A DNA stretch of 34,364 nucleotides from assembly GCA_903904005.1 (NCBI GenBank), contig CAIVAR010000043.1, positions 1-34,364 of the forward strand. Direction: 5' to 3'. Origin of the DNA: an uncultured Anaeromyxobacter sp. (GTDB lineage: Bacteria; Myxococcota; Myxococcia; Myxococcales; Anaeromyxobacteraceae). The position numbers and the translations under genes were made by a program. The notes under the pieces are model-generated. The model was not told the origin of the DNA and did no database searches. It saw only the letters and a program-made list of their open reading frames with translations. Positions within the stretch are counted from its first letter, which is position 1, and every line of letters begins with the position of its first letter. Below, piece by piece: positions 17,869 to 27,410 of the stretch.

Positions 17869-19893
17869 ATGGAGCCCGCCCTCCGCCACAAGCTCGACGA
17901 GCTGCCCGCCGCCCCGGGCGTCTACCTCATGAAGGACCGGGGGGGGGACGTCGTCTACGTGGGCAAGGCCTCCTCGCTCCGGTCCCGCGTCCGCAGCTAC
18001 TTCGACGCCGGCGGTGGCGACGACCGGCACTTCATCCCGCTGCTCGACGGGCTCCTCGGCGACATCGACGTGGTGGTGACCCGCTCCGAGAAGGAGGCGG
18101 TGCTCCTCGAGAACGAGCTCATCAAGAAGCACCGGCCGCGCTTCAACGTCCAGCTCCGGGACGACAAGGACTTCATCGTCCTGCGGCTCGACCGGCGCCA
18201 TCCCTTCCCGCGGCTGGAGGCGACCCGCGCCCGGCAGCGCAAGGATGACGGGGCGCGCTGGTTTGGCCCGTACTCCAGCGCCAGCTCCATCCGCGAGACC
18301 CTGCGGGTGGTGAACCGCTGGTTCCAGCTGCGCACCTGCACCGACCACGTCTTCGACCACCGCAAGCGCCCCTGCATCCTCTACCAGATCCACCGCTGCC
18401 CGGCGCCGTGCGTCTACGACTTCTCCCGGGAGGAGTATGCACGCAGCGTCGACGATGCCGTCGCCTTCCTGGAGGGGAAGGCGGGGGAGCTCGCCGCGCG
18501 GCTGCAGGAGCGAATGCGCGAGGCCGCCGCGGCGATGCGCTTCGAGGACGCGGCCCGGCTGCGGGACCAGCTCCGGGCCGTGGAGCGCAGCCTGGAGACG
18601 CAGCGGGTCTTCATGGGCGACCTGGCCGACCGGGACGTGCTCGGCATCCACCGGGAGGGGCCCGACCTGGTGTTCCAGGTCCTCTCCATGCGCGGCGGAA
18701 AGCTGCTCGACTCCCGGGCCTACCCCTTCTCCGGCCAGGAGTTCCCGGGGGACGAGCTGCTCTCCTCGTTCCTCTCGCTCCACTACGAGCGCATCGAGCC
18801 CCCCGACGAGGTGCTGCTCCCGATCGAGCCGGTGAACGCCGACGCGCTGGCCGACGTGCTCTCCGACCGTCGAGGGCGCAAGGTGCGGCTCCTCTTCCCG
18901 CAACGGGGGGCCAAGGCCGACCTGCTCGACGTCGCCAACCGGAACGCGGTGCAGTCGTTCCGGAACTGGCGGGAGGAGGGGGTGAAGCGATCCGACGCCC
19001 TGGCCGCGCTCACCCGCGCCCTCTCGCTCCACCGGGAACCCCGCTGGATGGAGTGCTTCGACATCTCCACCTTCCAGGGCGCCATGGCGGTGGGCTCCGG
19101 CGTCTCCATGAGGGACGGGGAGCCGGACCGGGCGGGCTACCGCCGGTACCGGGTGAAGGGCGTGGTGGGGCAGGACGACTTCGCGATGCTGCACGAGGTG
19201 ATCACCCGCCGGCTCCGCCGGGCGCTCGCCGAGGGGGCCGTCCCCGACCTGCTCGTCATCGATGGGGGCAAGGGGCAGCTCTCGGCCGCGCTGGCCGCGG
19301 CACGCGACCTGGGCGTCGCCACCCGGCCCGATCCGGGCAACCCCGGCCTGCCCTTCGTGCAGATGGTCGGCCTCGCCAAGAGCCGGACGATCGACGCCGC
19401 CGCGCTCTCCACCACGCGGGTGATCTCGCGTCGGTCGGCGCGCAGCGCCGGGCTGGCCGACGCCGCCGAGCGGGCCGGCAGGGGATTCGTGGCCGAGGCG
19501 GCCCGGACGCCGGAGCGGGTGTTCCTGCCCGGGCGAAAGGATGCGGTCGTGCTCCGCCAGAACTCGGGCGAGCTCTACCTCCTCGTCCGGCTTCGGGACG
19601 AGGCGCACCGCTTCGCCATCGAGTTCCACCGGAGGCTGCGCCGGGCCCGGACCCTGCGCTCCGGGCTCGACGAGATCCCCGGCATCGGCGCGCTCCGGCG
19701 CAAGGCGCTGCTCCGCCACTTCGGATCCCTGCGAAAGGTGCGGGAGGCCACCGCAGAGGAGATCGCCCGGGTGGACGGGGTGGGGGAGGCGCAGGCCCGC
19801 GCCGTCTGGGAGTTCTTTCACCGCGAGGAGGATGGGAGGTTGATCGATCCCGCCGGGGAACGTATGAATCCCGGACCCCGGAGGAACCCATGA
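17869..19893 (+). CDS. uvrC: Excinuclease ABC subunit C
   Basis: UvrC makes the 3' and 5' incisions in nucleotide excision repair. The 674 residues show all its parts. The GIY-YIG nuclease is at ~14-95 ([20 protein letters not shown]). A UVR helix pair binds UvrB ([17 protein letters not shown]). The RNase H-like C-terminal nuclease contains [10 protein letters not shown] and [15 protein letters not shown]. Tandem helix-hairpin-helix motifs close it ([18 protein letters not shown]). The ATG at 17869 is chosen over upstream in-frame starts because the family begins here. Its stop overlaps the cysE start as ATGA, so the two are translationally coupled. It is divergent from the 86-residue gene. 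Confidence 0.97.
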   Translation: MEPALRHKLDELPAAPGVYLMKDRGGDVVYVGKASSLRSRVRSYFDAGGGDDRHFIPLLDGLLGDIDVVVTRSEKEAVLLENELIKKHRPRFNVQLRDDKDFIVLRLDRRHPFPRLEATRARQRKDDGARWFGPYSSASSIRETLRVVNRWFQLRTCTDHVFDHRKRPCILYQIHRCPAPCVYDFSREEYARSVDDAVAFLEGKAGELAARLQERMREAAAAMRFEDAARLRDQLRAVERSLETQRVFMGDLADRDVLGIHREGPDLVFQVLSMRGGKLLDSRAYPFSGQEFPGDELLSSFLSLHYERIEPPDEVLLPIEPVNADALADVLSDRRGRKVRLLFPQRGAKADLLDVANRNAVQSFRNWREEGVKRSDALAALTRALSLHREPRWMECFDISTFQGAMAVGSGVSMRDGEPDRAGYRRYRVKGVVGQDDFAMLHEVITRRLRRALAEGAVPDLLVIDGGKGQLSAALAAARDLGVATRPDPGNPGLPFVQMVGLAKSRTIDAAALSTTRVISRRSARSAGLADAAERAGRGFVAEAARTPERVFLPGRKDAVVLRQNSGELYLLVRLRDEAHRFAIEFHRRLRRARTLRSGLDEIPGIGALRRKALLRHFGSLRKVREATAEEIARVDGVGEAQARAVWEFFHREEDGRLIDPAGERMNPGPRRNP

Positions 19894-20780
19894 CCCCGCC
19901 CGACGACTTCTCGATCCAGCCCATCGTCGACGAGCTCTGCCGCGAGGCGGCGCCGGTGCTGGCCGGCCACTACCGGATGGTGCTCCCCTCCCGGGAGCGG
20001 GTCATCGCCATCGTCGAGGACGTCCGGGCCCTCTTCTTCCCGGGCTACTTCGGCATGCAGGACCTGCGCGGCGACACGCTCACCTTCCACATCGGCGCCA
20101 CCCTCGACCGCATGCGCGTGGCCCTCGACGAGGAGATCCGGCGCGCCGTCGGCTTCGCCGAGAAGCACGACTTCGAGTCCTGCACCCACTGCGCCATCGC
20201 CGCGGCCGAGGCCACCCGGAAGTTCGTGACCCGACTCCCGGCCGTCCGGCGTCTCGTGGCGAGCGACGTCGAGGCGGCCTTCAAGGGCGACCCGGCGCTG
20301 CGAACCCGGGACGAGGCCATCTTCGCCTACCCGGGGATCTTCGCGGTGACCAACCAGCGCATCGCCCACGAGCTGCACGTGCTCGGCGTCCCCCTCATCC
20401 CGCGGATCATCACCGAGCACGCCCACACCCAGACCGGCATCGACATCCACCCGGGTGCGCGCATCGGGGAGCGCTTCTTCATCGATCACGGCACGGGTGT
20501 CGTGGTCGGGGAGACCTGCGTCATCGGCAGCGGCGTGACGCTCTACCAGGGCGTCACGCTCGGGGCGAAGAGCTTCCCGCGCGACGCGGACGGGCGTCCC
20601 ATCAAGGGCATCGACCGCCATCCCGTCGTGGAGGACGACGTGGTGGTGTACGCTGGCGCCACGATCCTCGGCCGCATCGTCATCGGCAAGGGATCGAGCA
20701 TCGGCGGCAACGTGTGGCTCACCCACGCCGTCCCGCCCGGCAGCAAGGTCACGCAGGAAGCGCCGGTGGAGCGGGGCTAG
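19890..20780 (+). CDS. cysE: Serine O-acetyltransferase
   Basis: Acetylates serine from acetyl-CoA, the first step of cysteine synthesis, in the cytosol. The 296-residue protein has a long N-terminal helical domain, as in the longer bacterial form, and then a left-handed beta-helix of hexapeptide repeats. Visible active-site and repeat motifs are [56 protein letters not shown] and [14 protein letters not shown]. The ATG at 19890 overlaps the uvrC stop and is preceded by a GGAGGAACCC ribosome site. No obvious link exists between DNA repair and cysteine supply beyond the shared operon. ppa follows 35 bases later. Confidence 0.95.
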   Translation: MTPPDDFSIQPIVDELCREAAPVLAGHYRMVLPSRERVIAIVEDVRALFFPGYFGMQDLRGDTLTFHIGATLDRMRVALDEEIRRAVGFAEKHDFESCTHCAIAAAEATRKFVTRLPAVRRLVASDVEAAFKGDPALRTRDEAIFAYPGIFAVTNQRIAHELHVLGVPLIPRIITEHAHTQTGIDIHPGARIGERFFIDHGTGVVVGETCVIGSGVTLYQGVTLGAKSFPRDADGRPIKGIDRHPVVEDDVVVYAGATILGRIVIGKGSSIGGNVWLTHAVPPGSKVTQEAPVERG

Positions 20781-20815
20781 TCCCCGGTCCGCCTACCCGC
20801 CGCACCGGAGACCGA

Positions 20816-21400
20816 ATGTCCTTCCATCCGTGGCACGACGTGGAGCTTCCCCGGTACGTCGAGGAGGCCATCCCGGCCATCATCGAGATCCCCACCGGCT
20901 CGAAGGTGAAGTACGAGCTGGACAAGGCGAGCGGGCTGCTCCGGGTCGACCGGATCCTCTTCAGCGCCGTTCACTACCCGGCCAACTACGGCTTCGTCCC
21001 GCGCACCTATTGCGACGACGGCGACCCCCTCGACATCCTGGTCTACTGTCAGGAGCACATCGTCCCGCTCGCCATCATGCAGGCCAAGGTCATCGGCGTG
21101 ATGCGGATGCGGGACGACAAGGGCGAGGACGACAAGCTCGTGGCCGTCTCGGCCGACGACCCCGAGTACGCCGACATCTCCGACATCTCCGAGATGCCCA
21201 CCCACCGGATGCGCGAGCTCAAGCGCTTCTTCGAGGACTACAAGGCCCTCGAGCACAAGAAGGTGCTGGTGCGGGAACCGCAGGGGAGGGCGCATGCGCT
21301 CGAGGTCCTGCGCGGGGCCATCCGGCTCTACGACCGGGAGGCAGACCGGCTGCGCGGGGACATGGCGCCGCCCCCCAAGAAGAAGGGGCGGAAGCGCTAG
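20816..21400 (+). CDS. ppa: Inorganic pyrophosphatase, family I
   Basis: Soluble magnesium-dependent enzyme that hydrolyses pyrophosphate and pulls biosynthetic reactions forward. The 194-residue length suits family I. Motifs visible include [16 protein letters not shown] near the start, [20 protein letters not shown] with the three metal-binding aspartates of the D-x-D-P-x-x-D signature, and the later region [14 protein letters not shown]. It ends in a lysine/arginine tail ([10 protein letters not shown]). The ATG at 20816 has a CCGGAG site and is the family start; longer in-frame starts read through the cysE end. It is probably the last gene of the uvrC-cysE-ppa unit, with a hairpin just after it. 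Confidence 0.96.
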   Translation: MSFHPWHDVELPRYVEEAIPAIIEIPTGSKVKYELDKASGLLRVDRILFSAVHYPANYGFVPRTYCDDGDPLDILVYCQEHIVPLAIMQAKVIGVMRMRDDKGEDDKLVAVSADDPEYADISDISEMPTHRMRELKRFFEDYKALEHKKVLVREPQGRAHALEVLRGAIRLYDREADRLRGDMAPPPKKKGRKR

Positions 21401-21414
21401 CAGGGGGTCTAGCC

Positions 21415-21432
21415 TCCGCGCGGTCGCGCGGA
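21415..21432 (+). terminator. GC-rich hairpin after ppa, possible terminator
   Basis: TCCGCGC and GCGCGGA form a perfect 7-bp stem around a GGTC loop, 14 bases after the ppa stop. No U-run follows, so termination may need Rho or may be weak. It separates ppa from the next unit. Confidence 0.45.
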
Positions 21433-21483
21433 ATCGGCAGATAGCGGACCGGTCGTGTGCTCGCCCCCCGGGGGAGGGCGCGA

Positions 21484-21489
21484 TAGGAT
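21484..21489 (+). promoter_or_regulatory. TAGGAT -10-like element before the GspE/PilB-like gene
   Basis: TAGGAT ends 10 bases before the ATG at 21500. No Shine-Dalgarno sequence lies between them, so a very short leader is likely. No -35 match is seen. Confidence 0.35.
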
Positions 21490-21499
21490 CCGTCCGCAC

Positions 21500-23323
21500 A
21501 TGCGAACCCATCGCGCCAGCGACTTCACGCTGGAGTTCGTCGCCGACGCGCTCCAGAAGAAGGGGATCCTCCGGGAGGAGGACCACCGCACGGCCTCCGC
21601 CCGCGAGAACTCCCAGCGCGCCAGGCTGCTCCGGGAGACTCCCCAGCGGGGAGGGGGCGCCCTGCGCCGCGCCGACCTCTCCCCGGTCGAGCTGCTCGCC
21701 TCCTTCGGCTTCTCCGACGCCCGGCGCGAGGCCGACCGCATCGACCAGGACCGGACCACGAAGGCGCTGGCCGAGACCATCGGCCTGCCCTACGTGAAGA
21801 TCGATCCCCTCAAGCTCGACGTCCAGCTCATCACCCGGACGCTGTCCCGCCCGTTCGCCCGCAAGCACGCGGTGCTGCCCCTCGAGAAGCGGAACGGGGC
21901 CCTGGTGGTGGCCACCGCCAACCCGTTCGACCGGGAGCTCTTCGAGAACCTGCACGGCCTCACCGGGATGGCCATCGAGCCGGTGCTCTCCGCGCCCTCC
22001 GACATCGGCCGGGCCATCGCCGAGATCTACGGCTTCCGCGAGCAGATAAAGGAAGCGCAGATCCAGGTCTCGGGCGGGGTCGTCGACGTCAGCAACCTGG
22101 AGCAGTTCGTCAACCTCTCGGGCATGGACGCGCTCGAGGCCTCGAGCGAGCCCATCGTGGCCGCCGTCGAGTACCTCTTCCACTACGCCTTCGAGCAGCG
22201 GGCCAGCGACATCCACGTCGAGCCCCGCCGGGAGGAGACCCTCATCCGCATGCGGATCGACGGGGTCCTCCACCCGGTCTACCGGATCCCCAAGAGCGTG
22301 CACGGCGCCATCGCCAACCGGCTCAAGATCATGAGCCGGCTCGACATCGCCGCCCGCCGCCCCCAGGACGGACGCATCCGGACGGCCCGGGGCGAGACCG
22401 AGATGGAGCTGCGCGTCTCGACCATCCCCACCGCCTTCGGCGACAAGATCGTGGTGCGCATCCTCGACCAGCAAGTCCTGGTGCGCGACCTCTCCGAGCT
22501 GGGGTTCCTCCCCGACGAGCGGGACCGGTTCGAGCGCTGGCTGGAGCGCCCGCACGGACTGGTCGTCGTCACCGGCCCCACCGGGTCGGGCAAGACCACC
22601 ACCCTCTACTCGGCGCTGGAGGCGCTGGCCTCGCCCGAGATCAACATCGTGACCATCGAGGATCCCATCGAGATGGTTCACGAGGAGTTCAACCAGATCG
22701 CGGCCAACCCCAAGACCGGCACCGGCTTCGCCGAGGCGCTGCGCCACGTGCTGCGCCAGGATCCCGACGTGATCATGGTGGGGGAGGTCCGGGACGCCGA
22801 GACCGCCACCCAGGCGGTGCAGGCGGCGCTGACCGGCCACCTGGTGCTCACCACGCTCCACACCAGCGACGCGGTGGGGGCGGTGGCCCGCCTGCGCGAC
22901 CTGGGGGTGCCCGGCTTCCTCATCGCCGCCACGCTGACCGGCGTGGTGGCCCAGCGCCTGGTGCGCGGGGTCTGCCCCAACTGCGCCGAGGACGTGCTGC
23001 TCACCGCCGACCAGGTGGCCGAGCTGGGGGTGCGCCACCCCGAGGAGCACGCCGGCAAGCTCATCGCCCGGCGCGGGGTGGGCTGTCCCAAGTGCCGCTA
23101 CACCGGCTACTTCGGGCGGACGGGGATCTACGAGATCCTCGCGGTGAACCACCGGCTGCGACACCTCATCGCCGAGGGCGCGACGCCCGAGGTGCTGGCG
23201 CGGACGGCGCGCCAGGACGGCCTGCGCACGCTGCGGGAGCACGCCGTGCTCAAGGTCGCCTCGGGGGCTACCTCCTTCGAGGAGGCCATGCGCTCCACCG
23301 CCGACTCGGAGGGAAGCGGATGA
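21500..23323 (+). CDS. GspE/PilB-family assembly ATPase
   Basis: A 607-residue secretion or pilus ATPase. The N-terminal ~190 residues hold a T2SSE_N/MshEN-like domain (KALAETIGLPYVKIDPLKLD). The ATPase half follows from ~215: EQRASDIHVEPRREETLIR, Walker A GPTGSGKTTT (359-368, Lys365), Asp box TIEDPIEMVHEEFNQ, Walker B VIMVGEVRDAETA and His box TGHLVLTTLHTSDAV. The zinc-binding cysteines are in two CxxC pairs (C492/C495 and C529/C532). These features place it among PilB/GspE proteins, not retraction ATPases of the PilT type. No other pilus or secretion genes are in the window, so the machine it powers is unknown. Its stop overlaps the next gene's ATG, so the two ATPases are translationally coupled. 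Confidence 0.93.
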   Translation: MRTHRASDFTLEFVADALQKKGILREEDHRTASARENSQRARLLRETPQRGGGALRRADLSPVELLASFGFSDARREADRIDQDRTTKALAETIGLPYVKIDPLKLDVQLITRTLSRPFARKHAVLPLEKRNGALVVATANPFDRELFENLHGLTGMAIEPVLSAPSDIGRAIAEIYGFREQIKEAQIQVSGGVVDVSNLEQFVNLSGMDALEASSEPIVAAVEYLFHYAFEQRASDIHVEPRREETLIRMRIDGVLHPVYRIPKSVHGAIANRLKIMSRLDIAARRPQDGRIRTARGETEMELRVSTIPTAFGDKIVVRILDQQVLVRDLSELGFLPDERDRFERWLERPHGLVVVTGPTGSGKTTTLYSALEALASPEINIVTIEDPIEMVHEEFNQIAANPKTGTGFAEALRHVLRQDPDVIMVGEVRDAETATQAVQAALTGHLVLTTLHTSDAVGAVARLRDLGVPGFLIAATLTGVVAQRLVRGVCPNCAEDVLLTADQVAELGVRHPEEHAGKLIARRGVGCPKCRYTGYFGRTGIYEILAVNHRLRHLIAEGATPEVLARTARQDGLRTLREHAVLKVASGATSFEEAMRSTADSEGSG

Positions 23324-24804
23324 AGAACCCCGAGGTGGAGATCGGCGAGCTCTGGTCGGCCGGCAGCCCGATCCTCTACATCGTCACCGTCGAGGAGGCC
23401 CGGGCGGTCGCCGCCTGCCGGGCCGCCGCCGACGCCATCGACGCCAACGTGGCGGTCTGGTCGAGCCAGCGGGGGCTCGAGCCCATCGCGCCGGAAGCCC
23501 GGACCCCGGTGGCCGCCATCCAGGCCGCGCTCAAGGCGCCGGCACCGTTCCTGGCTGTCCTGCTCGACTTCCACGACGCGCTCGCCGACCCGGCGGTGGT
23601 GCGGACCCTCCGCGACGCGCTGCCCCGGCTCACCGCCGAGGGGCGCTGCCTCGCCATCGTCGCACCCCGGCTGGCGATCCCCGACGGGCTCGTCTCCGAG
23701 ACCGCCGTGCTGCGCCTCCCGCTGCCCTCCGAGGAGGAGCTCTCCGTCCTGCTGGAGGGGCTCCGGATCACGGGAGCGGCGAGCCCCGAGGACCGTCACC
23801 GCGTGCTGGTCGCGGCGCGTGGCCTCACCGAGTCGCAGGCCCGCCGCGCCTTCCTCCGGGCGCTCCGCGCCGACCCCACGCTGGGGCGGAAGGCCTCGGA
23901 GCTGGTCCTCGACGAGAAGAAGCGGATCCTCTCCCGCGACCTCGGACTCGAGCTGGTCGAGACCCTGGAGGCCGCCGACGCGCTGGGAGGGCTGGAGAGC
24001 TTCAAGGCCTGGATGGAGGAGCGGGCGCAGGCCTTCGCCCCCGACGCCAGGCGCTTCGGGCTCCCCGCGCCACGCGGCGTCCTCCTCGTGGGCGTTCAGG
24101 GGTGCGGCAAGTCGCTCGCCGCCAAGGTGGCGGCCTCGCAGCTCGGCGTGCCGCTTCTCCGGCTCGACCTGCCCCGGGTGATGGGGGCGGCCGAGGGGGC
24201 GGAGGAGAACCTGGCCCGGGCCCTCGCCGCGGCCGAGGCGGTCGCGCCGGTGGCGGTCTGGGTGGACGAGATCGAGAAGGCGTTCGCGGGAAGCGGGCCG
24301 GGGCAGGGGGCCGATTCGCGGGCCGCCCGCCTGCTCGGATCCTTCTCCACCTGGCTGCAGGAGCGTGCCGGGGCCGTCTTCGCCGTGGCCACCGCCAACG
24401 ACGTCTCCCGGCTTCCCCCCGAGCTCCTCCGGCGCGGCCGGTTCGACGAGCTCTTCTTCGTGGACCTGCCCGACGCAGCGGCCCGCAGGGCCATCCTGGG
24501 CCTGCACCTCCGCAAGCGCAGCCGGGAGCCGGCGCGATTCGACCTCGGCCTGCTCGCCGACGCCTGCGAGAACTTCTCCGGTGCCGAGCTCGAGCAGGTG
24601 GTGGTGGGGGCCATGCACCGGGCCTTCGCGCAGGGTCGGGACCTCGAGATGACCGACCTTCGCCGCGTGGCGCAGGACCTCGTGCCCCTCTTCAAGACCT
24701 ACGAGGAGGAGATCAAGGCGCTGCGCGAGTGGTCGCGCGGGAGGGCCCGCGCCGCCGGTCGCGAGGGGGCCGTGGTCGACCTCTTCCGCCGGGCGGGGGC
24801 CTGA
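23320..24804 (+). CDS. Ycf46-like AAA+ ATPase
   Basis: A 494-residue protein that resembles the Ycf46 family of AAA ATPases. The N-terminal ~230 residues form a degenerate nucleotide-binding-like domain of the family (LWSAGSPILYIVTVEEARAV). The AAA module carries Walker A GVQGCGKS (258-265), Walker B VWVDEIEKAF with Asp316-Glu317, a FSTWLQE segment, the sensor region VATANDVSRLPPELLRRGRF with arginine fingers, and the FFVDLPD end. Ycf46 proteins are poorly characterised; cyanobacterial members influence inorganic carbon use. The ATG sits in a GGAGGGAAGCGG site and overlaps the stop of the GspE-like gene as ATGA, which predicts linked amounts of the two proteins. A joint role is inference. Confidence 0.88.
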   Translation: MKNPEVEIGELWSAGSPILYIVTVEEARAVAACRAAADAIDANVAVWSSQRGLEPIAPEARTPVAAIQAALKAPAPFLAVLLDFHDALADPAVVRTLRDALPRLTAEGRCLAIVAPRLAIPDGLVSETAVLRLPLPSEEELSVLLEGLRITGAASPEDRHRVLVAARGLTESQARRAFLRALRADPTLGRKASELVLDEKKRILSRDLGLELVETLEAADALGGLESFKAWMEERAQAFAPDARRFGLPAPRGVLLVGVQGCGKSLAAKVAASQLGVPLLRLDLPRVMGAAEGAEENLARALAAAEAVAPVAVWVDEIEKAFAGSGPGQGADSRAARLLGSFSTWLQERAGAVFAVATANDVSRLPPELLRRGRFDELFFVDLPDAAARRAILGLHLRKRSREPARFDLGLLADACENFSGAELEQVVVGAMHRAFAQGRDLEMTDLRRVAQDLVPLFKTYEEEIKALREWSRGRARAAGREGAVVDLFRRAGA

Positions 24805-24822
24805 CGCGGCCCCGCGGGACGG

Positions 24823-25629
24823 TCAGGCTCCGGCCGCTCCGCCATCGCCGGCCAGCACCCCGAGCACGTGCTCGTGGACCCGGCCGTTCGAGAGCAGGCA
24901 GTTCCCGGACGCGGCCGTCGCCTTCCCGGCGAGGTCGGTGAAGCGCCCCCCCGCCTCCTCGGCCAGGACCAGGAGCGGCGCGATGTCCCAGACCTGGACC
25001 CCGGCCTCGACCCAGGCCTCGGCGCGGCCGGTGAGCACCATCGCGGCGCCGGCCAGGTCGCCGTAGCAGCGGGCCTGGGCCGCCGTCCGGGCCAGCGCGA
25101 GCACGGCCCGCTCCCGCTCCGGGGCGAAGACGCCGCGGAACTCGCCAAAGGAGAGGCTCGACTCCGCCCATTCGGAGATCCCGGAGACCTGGAGCCTGGT
25201 GGGCGTGCCGCCGCCGGCGGACATCCAGGCGCCCAGGCCGCGGGCCGCCCAGTAGGCCTCCCCGAGCGCCGGCATGGCCATGGCGCCCGCCACGACGCGT
25301 CCCTCGTGCTCGAGCGCCACGAGCGGGCCCCAGAAGGCCCCTCCGCGCGTGAACCCGCGGGTCCCGTCGATGGGGTCGACGATCCAGCGGGTGGCGGCAT
25401 CGCCGGCGTGGGCGCCAGTCTCCTCTCCCAGGATGGCGTGGGACGGGAAGGCGGCGCGGACGACGGCCACCACCGCCGCCTCGGCGTCGCGGTCGGCCGC
25501 CGTCACCGGCGTCCGATCGGGCTTCACCTCCACGCGGACGCCGCGGCGAAAGTGGGCCAGGCTGGCGGCGGAGGCCGCCTCGACGGCGCGGCGCGCGGTC
25601 GAGAGGGCGAGGTCGAGGTCGAGCGGCAT
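24823..25629 (-). CDS. Inositol monophosphatase-family phosphatase (histidinol-phosphatase-like)
   Basis: A 268-residue magnesium-dependent, lithium-sensitive-type sugar or inositol phosphatase. The metal motifs are intact: GEE at 68-70, WIVDPIDGTRGFTRG with Asp85 and Asp88 (82-96), and WDIAP at 214-218. The DPIDGTRGFTRG form is common in histidinol-phosphatase HisN proteins, so histidine synthesis is as plausible as inositol phosphate turnover. The sequence alone does not decide. The ATG at 25629 is the first start in the frame and matches the family N-terminus. It has no ribosome site but a TATTGT exactly six bases upstream, suggesting a leaderless transcript. It converges on the AAA gene with 18 bases between. 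Confidence 0.9.
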   Translation of the reverse strand: MPLDLDLALSTARRAVEAASAASLAHFRRGVRVEVKPDRTPVTAADRDAEAAVVAVVRAAFPSHAILGEETGAHAGDAATRWIVDPIDGTRGFTRGGAFWGPLVALEHEGRVVAGAMAMPALGEAYWAARGLGAWMSAGGGTPTRLQVSGISEWAESSLSFGEFRGVFAPERERAVLALARTAAQARCYGDLAGAAMVLTGRAEAWVEAGVQVWDIAPLLVLAEEAGGRFTDLAGKATAASGNCLLSNGRVHEHVLGVLAGDGGAAGA

Positions 25630-25635
25630 CCGCGG

Positions 25636-25641
25636 ACAATA
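25636..25641 (-). promoter_or_regulatory. TATTGT -10 element 6 nt before the inositol phosphatase ATG (leaderless)
   Basis: Read on the minus strand, TATTGT is followed by CCGCGG and then the ATG. A standard -10 to start distance puts +1 on the A of the start codon. No Shine-Dalgarno sequence is present, and there is no recognisable -35. Confidence 0.5.
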
Positions 25642-25671
25642 CCATCGGGCCGGGGGCTCCCCGGAAATGGA

Positions 25672-25701
25672 ACGGCCGCCCCGGAGGTCCGGAGCGGCCG
25701 T
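25672..25701 (-). terminator. Strong hairpin after the CoA-transferase gene, probable terminator
   Basis: ACGGCCGC pairs with GCGGCCGT, and inside it CCGG pairs with CCGG around an AGGT loop, with one C-A mismatch. That gives 12 pairs in a 30-base unit, 22 bases after the stop of the minus-strand gene. On that strand it is followed by GTTCCATTTCC, a weak U-rich run. It lies before the promoter of the next minus-strand gene. Confidence 0.55.
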
Positions 25702-25723
25702 CCCGACGAAGCGGTGCCGGAGG

Positions 25724-27256
25724 CTACTTCTTGGGGCGCATGTCCCCGGTCTGGAGGTAGCGGGTGTGGAACGAGAAGGCCTCGCTGAACATGTGCGGCG
25801 AGTGGAGGCCGGCGCTGGGGTTCTTCATCGAGCGCTTCACGTAGTCCCAGAGGATGGGGCGGTACTCCGGGGCGGCGCACTTCTCGATCACTTCCTTGGC
25901 CTTCTCCTTGGGGCTGCGGCCGCGGAGGTCGGCGAAGCCGAACTCGGTGACGATGCCGTTCACCTCGTGCTCGGTGTGGTCGATGTGCGACGCGAAGGGC
26001 ACGATGGCCGAGATCTTCCCGTCCTTGGCGGTCGCCGGGGACATGAAGATCGTGTAGGCGGAGTTGCGGGCGAAGTCACCCGAGCCGCCGATGCCGTTCT
26101 CGATGCCCTTGCCGGCGATGTGGGTGGAGTTCACGTGGCCGTAGATGTCGGCCTCGACGAACCCGTTCATGGCGATGCAGCCGAGGCGGCGGATGATCTC
26201 GGGGTGGTTGGAGATCTCCTGCGGACGCAGGATGATCTTCTTCCGGTAGTCGTCGATCTGCTTGTTGAAGCGGATCTGCCCCTCGGGGGAGACCGAGAAG
26301 GCGGTCGCCGACGCCACGGTGAGCTTCCCGGAGTCGAGCATGTCGAGCATGCCGTCCTGGATCACCTCGGTGTAGCTCGTCATGTTCTCGAAGGGTCCCT
26401 CGTTGAGCCCCACGAGCACGGCGTTGGCGATGTTGCCGACGCCCGACTGCAGCGGGTTCAGGTGCTTCGAGAGCCTGCCCGCCTTCACCTCGCCGGCGAG
26501 GAAGTCGATGATGTGGCCGGCGATGCGCTTGTGGATGTCCTCGGGCGGCTTGAAGGGCGCGTTGCGGTCGGGGAAGGTCGACTCGACGACGGCGACCACC
26601 TTGTTGACGTCGATGGTCCAGAACTTGGAGCCCTTGCGGTCGTCGGCCTTGAGGATGGGCAGCGGTCCGCGGGTTCCATGCGCACCGGGGATGGAGATGA
26701 TGTCGTGCATCCCCTCGAGCCGCTCGTCCTGCCAGGAGTTCACCTCGAGGATGATCTTGTCGGCCATCTCGAAGTAGACGTTGTTGGCGCCGCAGGACGA
26801 CGACGGGACGAGCGTGCCGTCCTCGTTGATCTTGGTGACCTCGATGACGGCGAAGTCGATGTTGTTCTTGCCCTTGCCGTAGTAGCCGTAGCGGACCAGC
26901 GACCCGGCGTGGGACAGGTGCATGTCCTGGTACTCGATGAGGCCGGCGTTGATCTTCTCGCGGGTGGCCGCGTCGCCCTGGTAGGGGAAGCGGAAGCGAG
27001 AGGCCTCGACCGTGCTCATCATCGTGTCCTGCTCGGGGCCGGTGGAGGCGCCGGTCAGCACGTCGAGCTTGAGGGGCTTGCCCTTGAGCTTCTCGTCGAG
27101 GGCGCGCTTGGAGAGCGCGATGGGCACCGCCTTGGGGTAGCCGGCGCCGGTGAAGCCCGACATGCCGACCACCGATCCGTTCGGGATGAGCGCCGCGGCT
27201 GCCTCGGCGGACATCACCTTGCTCTTCAGTCCCTTGTGAAGGATCCGATCACCCAT
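25724..27256 (-). CDS. Acetyl-CoA hydrolase/transferase family protein
   Basis: A 510-residue CoA-transferase of the acetyl-CoA hydrolase/transferase type, which includes acetyl-CoA:succinate and propionyl-CoA:succinate CoA transferases. The N-terminal half has NGSVVGMSGFTGAGYPKAVP and LTGASTGPEQD. The C-terminal half includes the EADIYGHVNSTH region expected to contain the catalytic glutamate, then NGIGGSGDFARNSAYTIF and VPFASHIDHTEHEVNGIVTE. Such enzymes recycle acetate or propionate with succinyl-CoA or make acetate from acetyl-CoA. The exact acyl group is not readable from sequence. The ATG at 27256 follows GAGGAGAACC, so the upstream ATG at 27295 is rejected. It is single-gene, with a terminator behind and a hairpin just upstream of its ribosome site. 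Confidence 0.92.
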   Translation of the reverse strand: MGDRILHKGLKSKVMSAEAAAALIPNGSVVGMSGFTGAGYPKAVPIALSKRALDEKLKGKPLKLDVLTGASTGPEQDTMMSTVEASRFRFPYQGDAATREKINAGLIEYQDMHLSHAGSLVRYGYYGKGKNNIDFAVIEVTKINEDGTLVPSSSCGANNVYFEMADKIILEVNSWQDERLEGMHDIISIPGAHGTRGPLPILKADDRKGSKFWTIDVNKVVAVVESTFPDRNAPFKPPEDIHKRIAGHIIDFLAGEVKAGRLSKHLNPLQSGVGNIANAVLVGLNEGPFENMTSYTEVIQDGMLDMLDSGKLTVASATAFSVSPEGQIRFNKQIDDYRKKIILRPQEISNHPEIIRRLGCIAMNGFVEADIYGHVNSTHIAGKGIENGIGGSGDFARNSAYTIFMSPATAKDGKISAIVPFASHIDHTEHEVNGIVTEFGFADLRGRSPKEKAKEVIEKCAAPEYRPILWDYVKRSMKNPSAGLHSPHMFSEAFSFHTRYLQTGDMRPKK

Positions 27257-27272
27257 CGGTTGGTTCTCCTCG

Positions 27273-27288
27273 CGGACCCGTGGGTCCG
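27273..27288 (-). promoter_or_regulatory. Hairpin directly upstream of the CoA-transferase ribosome site
   Basis: CGGACCC and GGGTCCG form a 7-bp stem with a two-base AC loop (minus-strand sense), ending two bases before the GAGGAG site. As drawn the loop is too small, so the closing pair must open. It could affect translation or transcript stability; no function is shown. Confidence 0.3.
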
Positions 27289-27410
27289 GTTGCATGCGTT
27301 GGGGGGACAGCGAGCCCTCGGTCCCGGAGCGGCGCCGGGGGAAGGCGGGGTCCGGCAGGATAGCGCGGACCGGACGAGCTTTGGAAGAAGAAGGCGACGC
27401 GTGACGAGGG

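Noticed and set aside
24801-24826. CTGAC...GTCAG inverted repeat between the AAA and inositol-phosphatase genes as a bidirectional terminator
   Set aside because: The arms are partly the two convergent stop codons, the inner pairing is poor and there is no U-run on either side. It may be coincidental.
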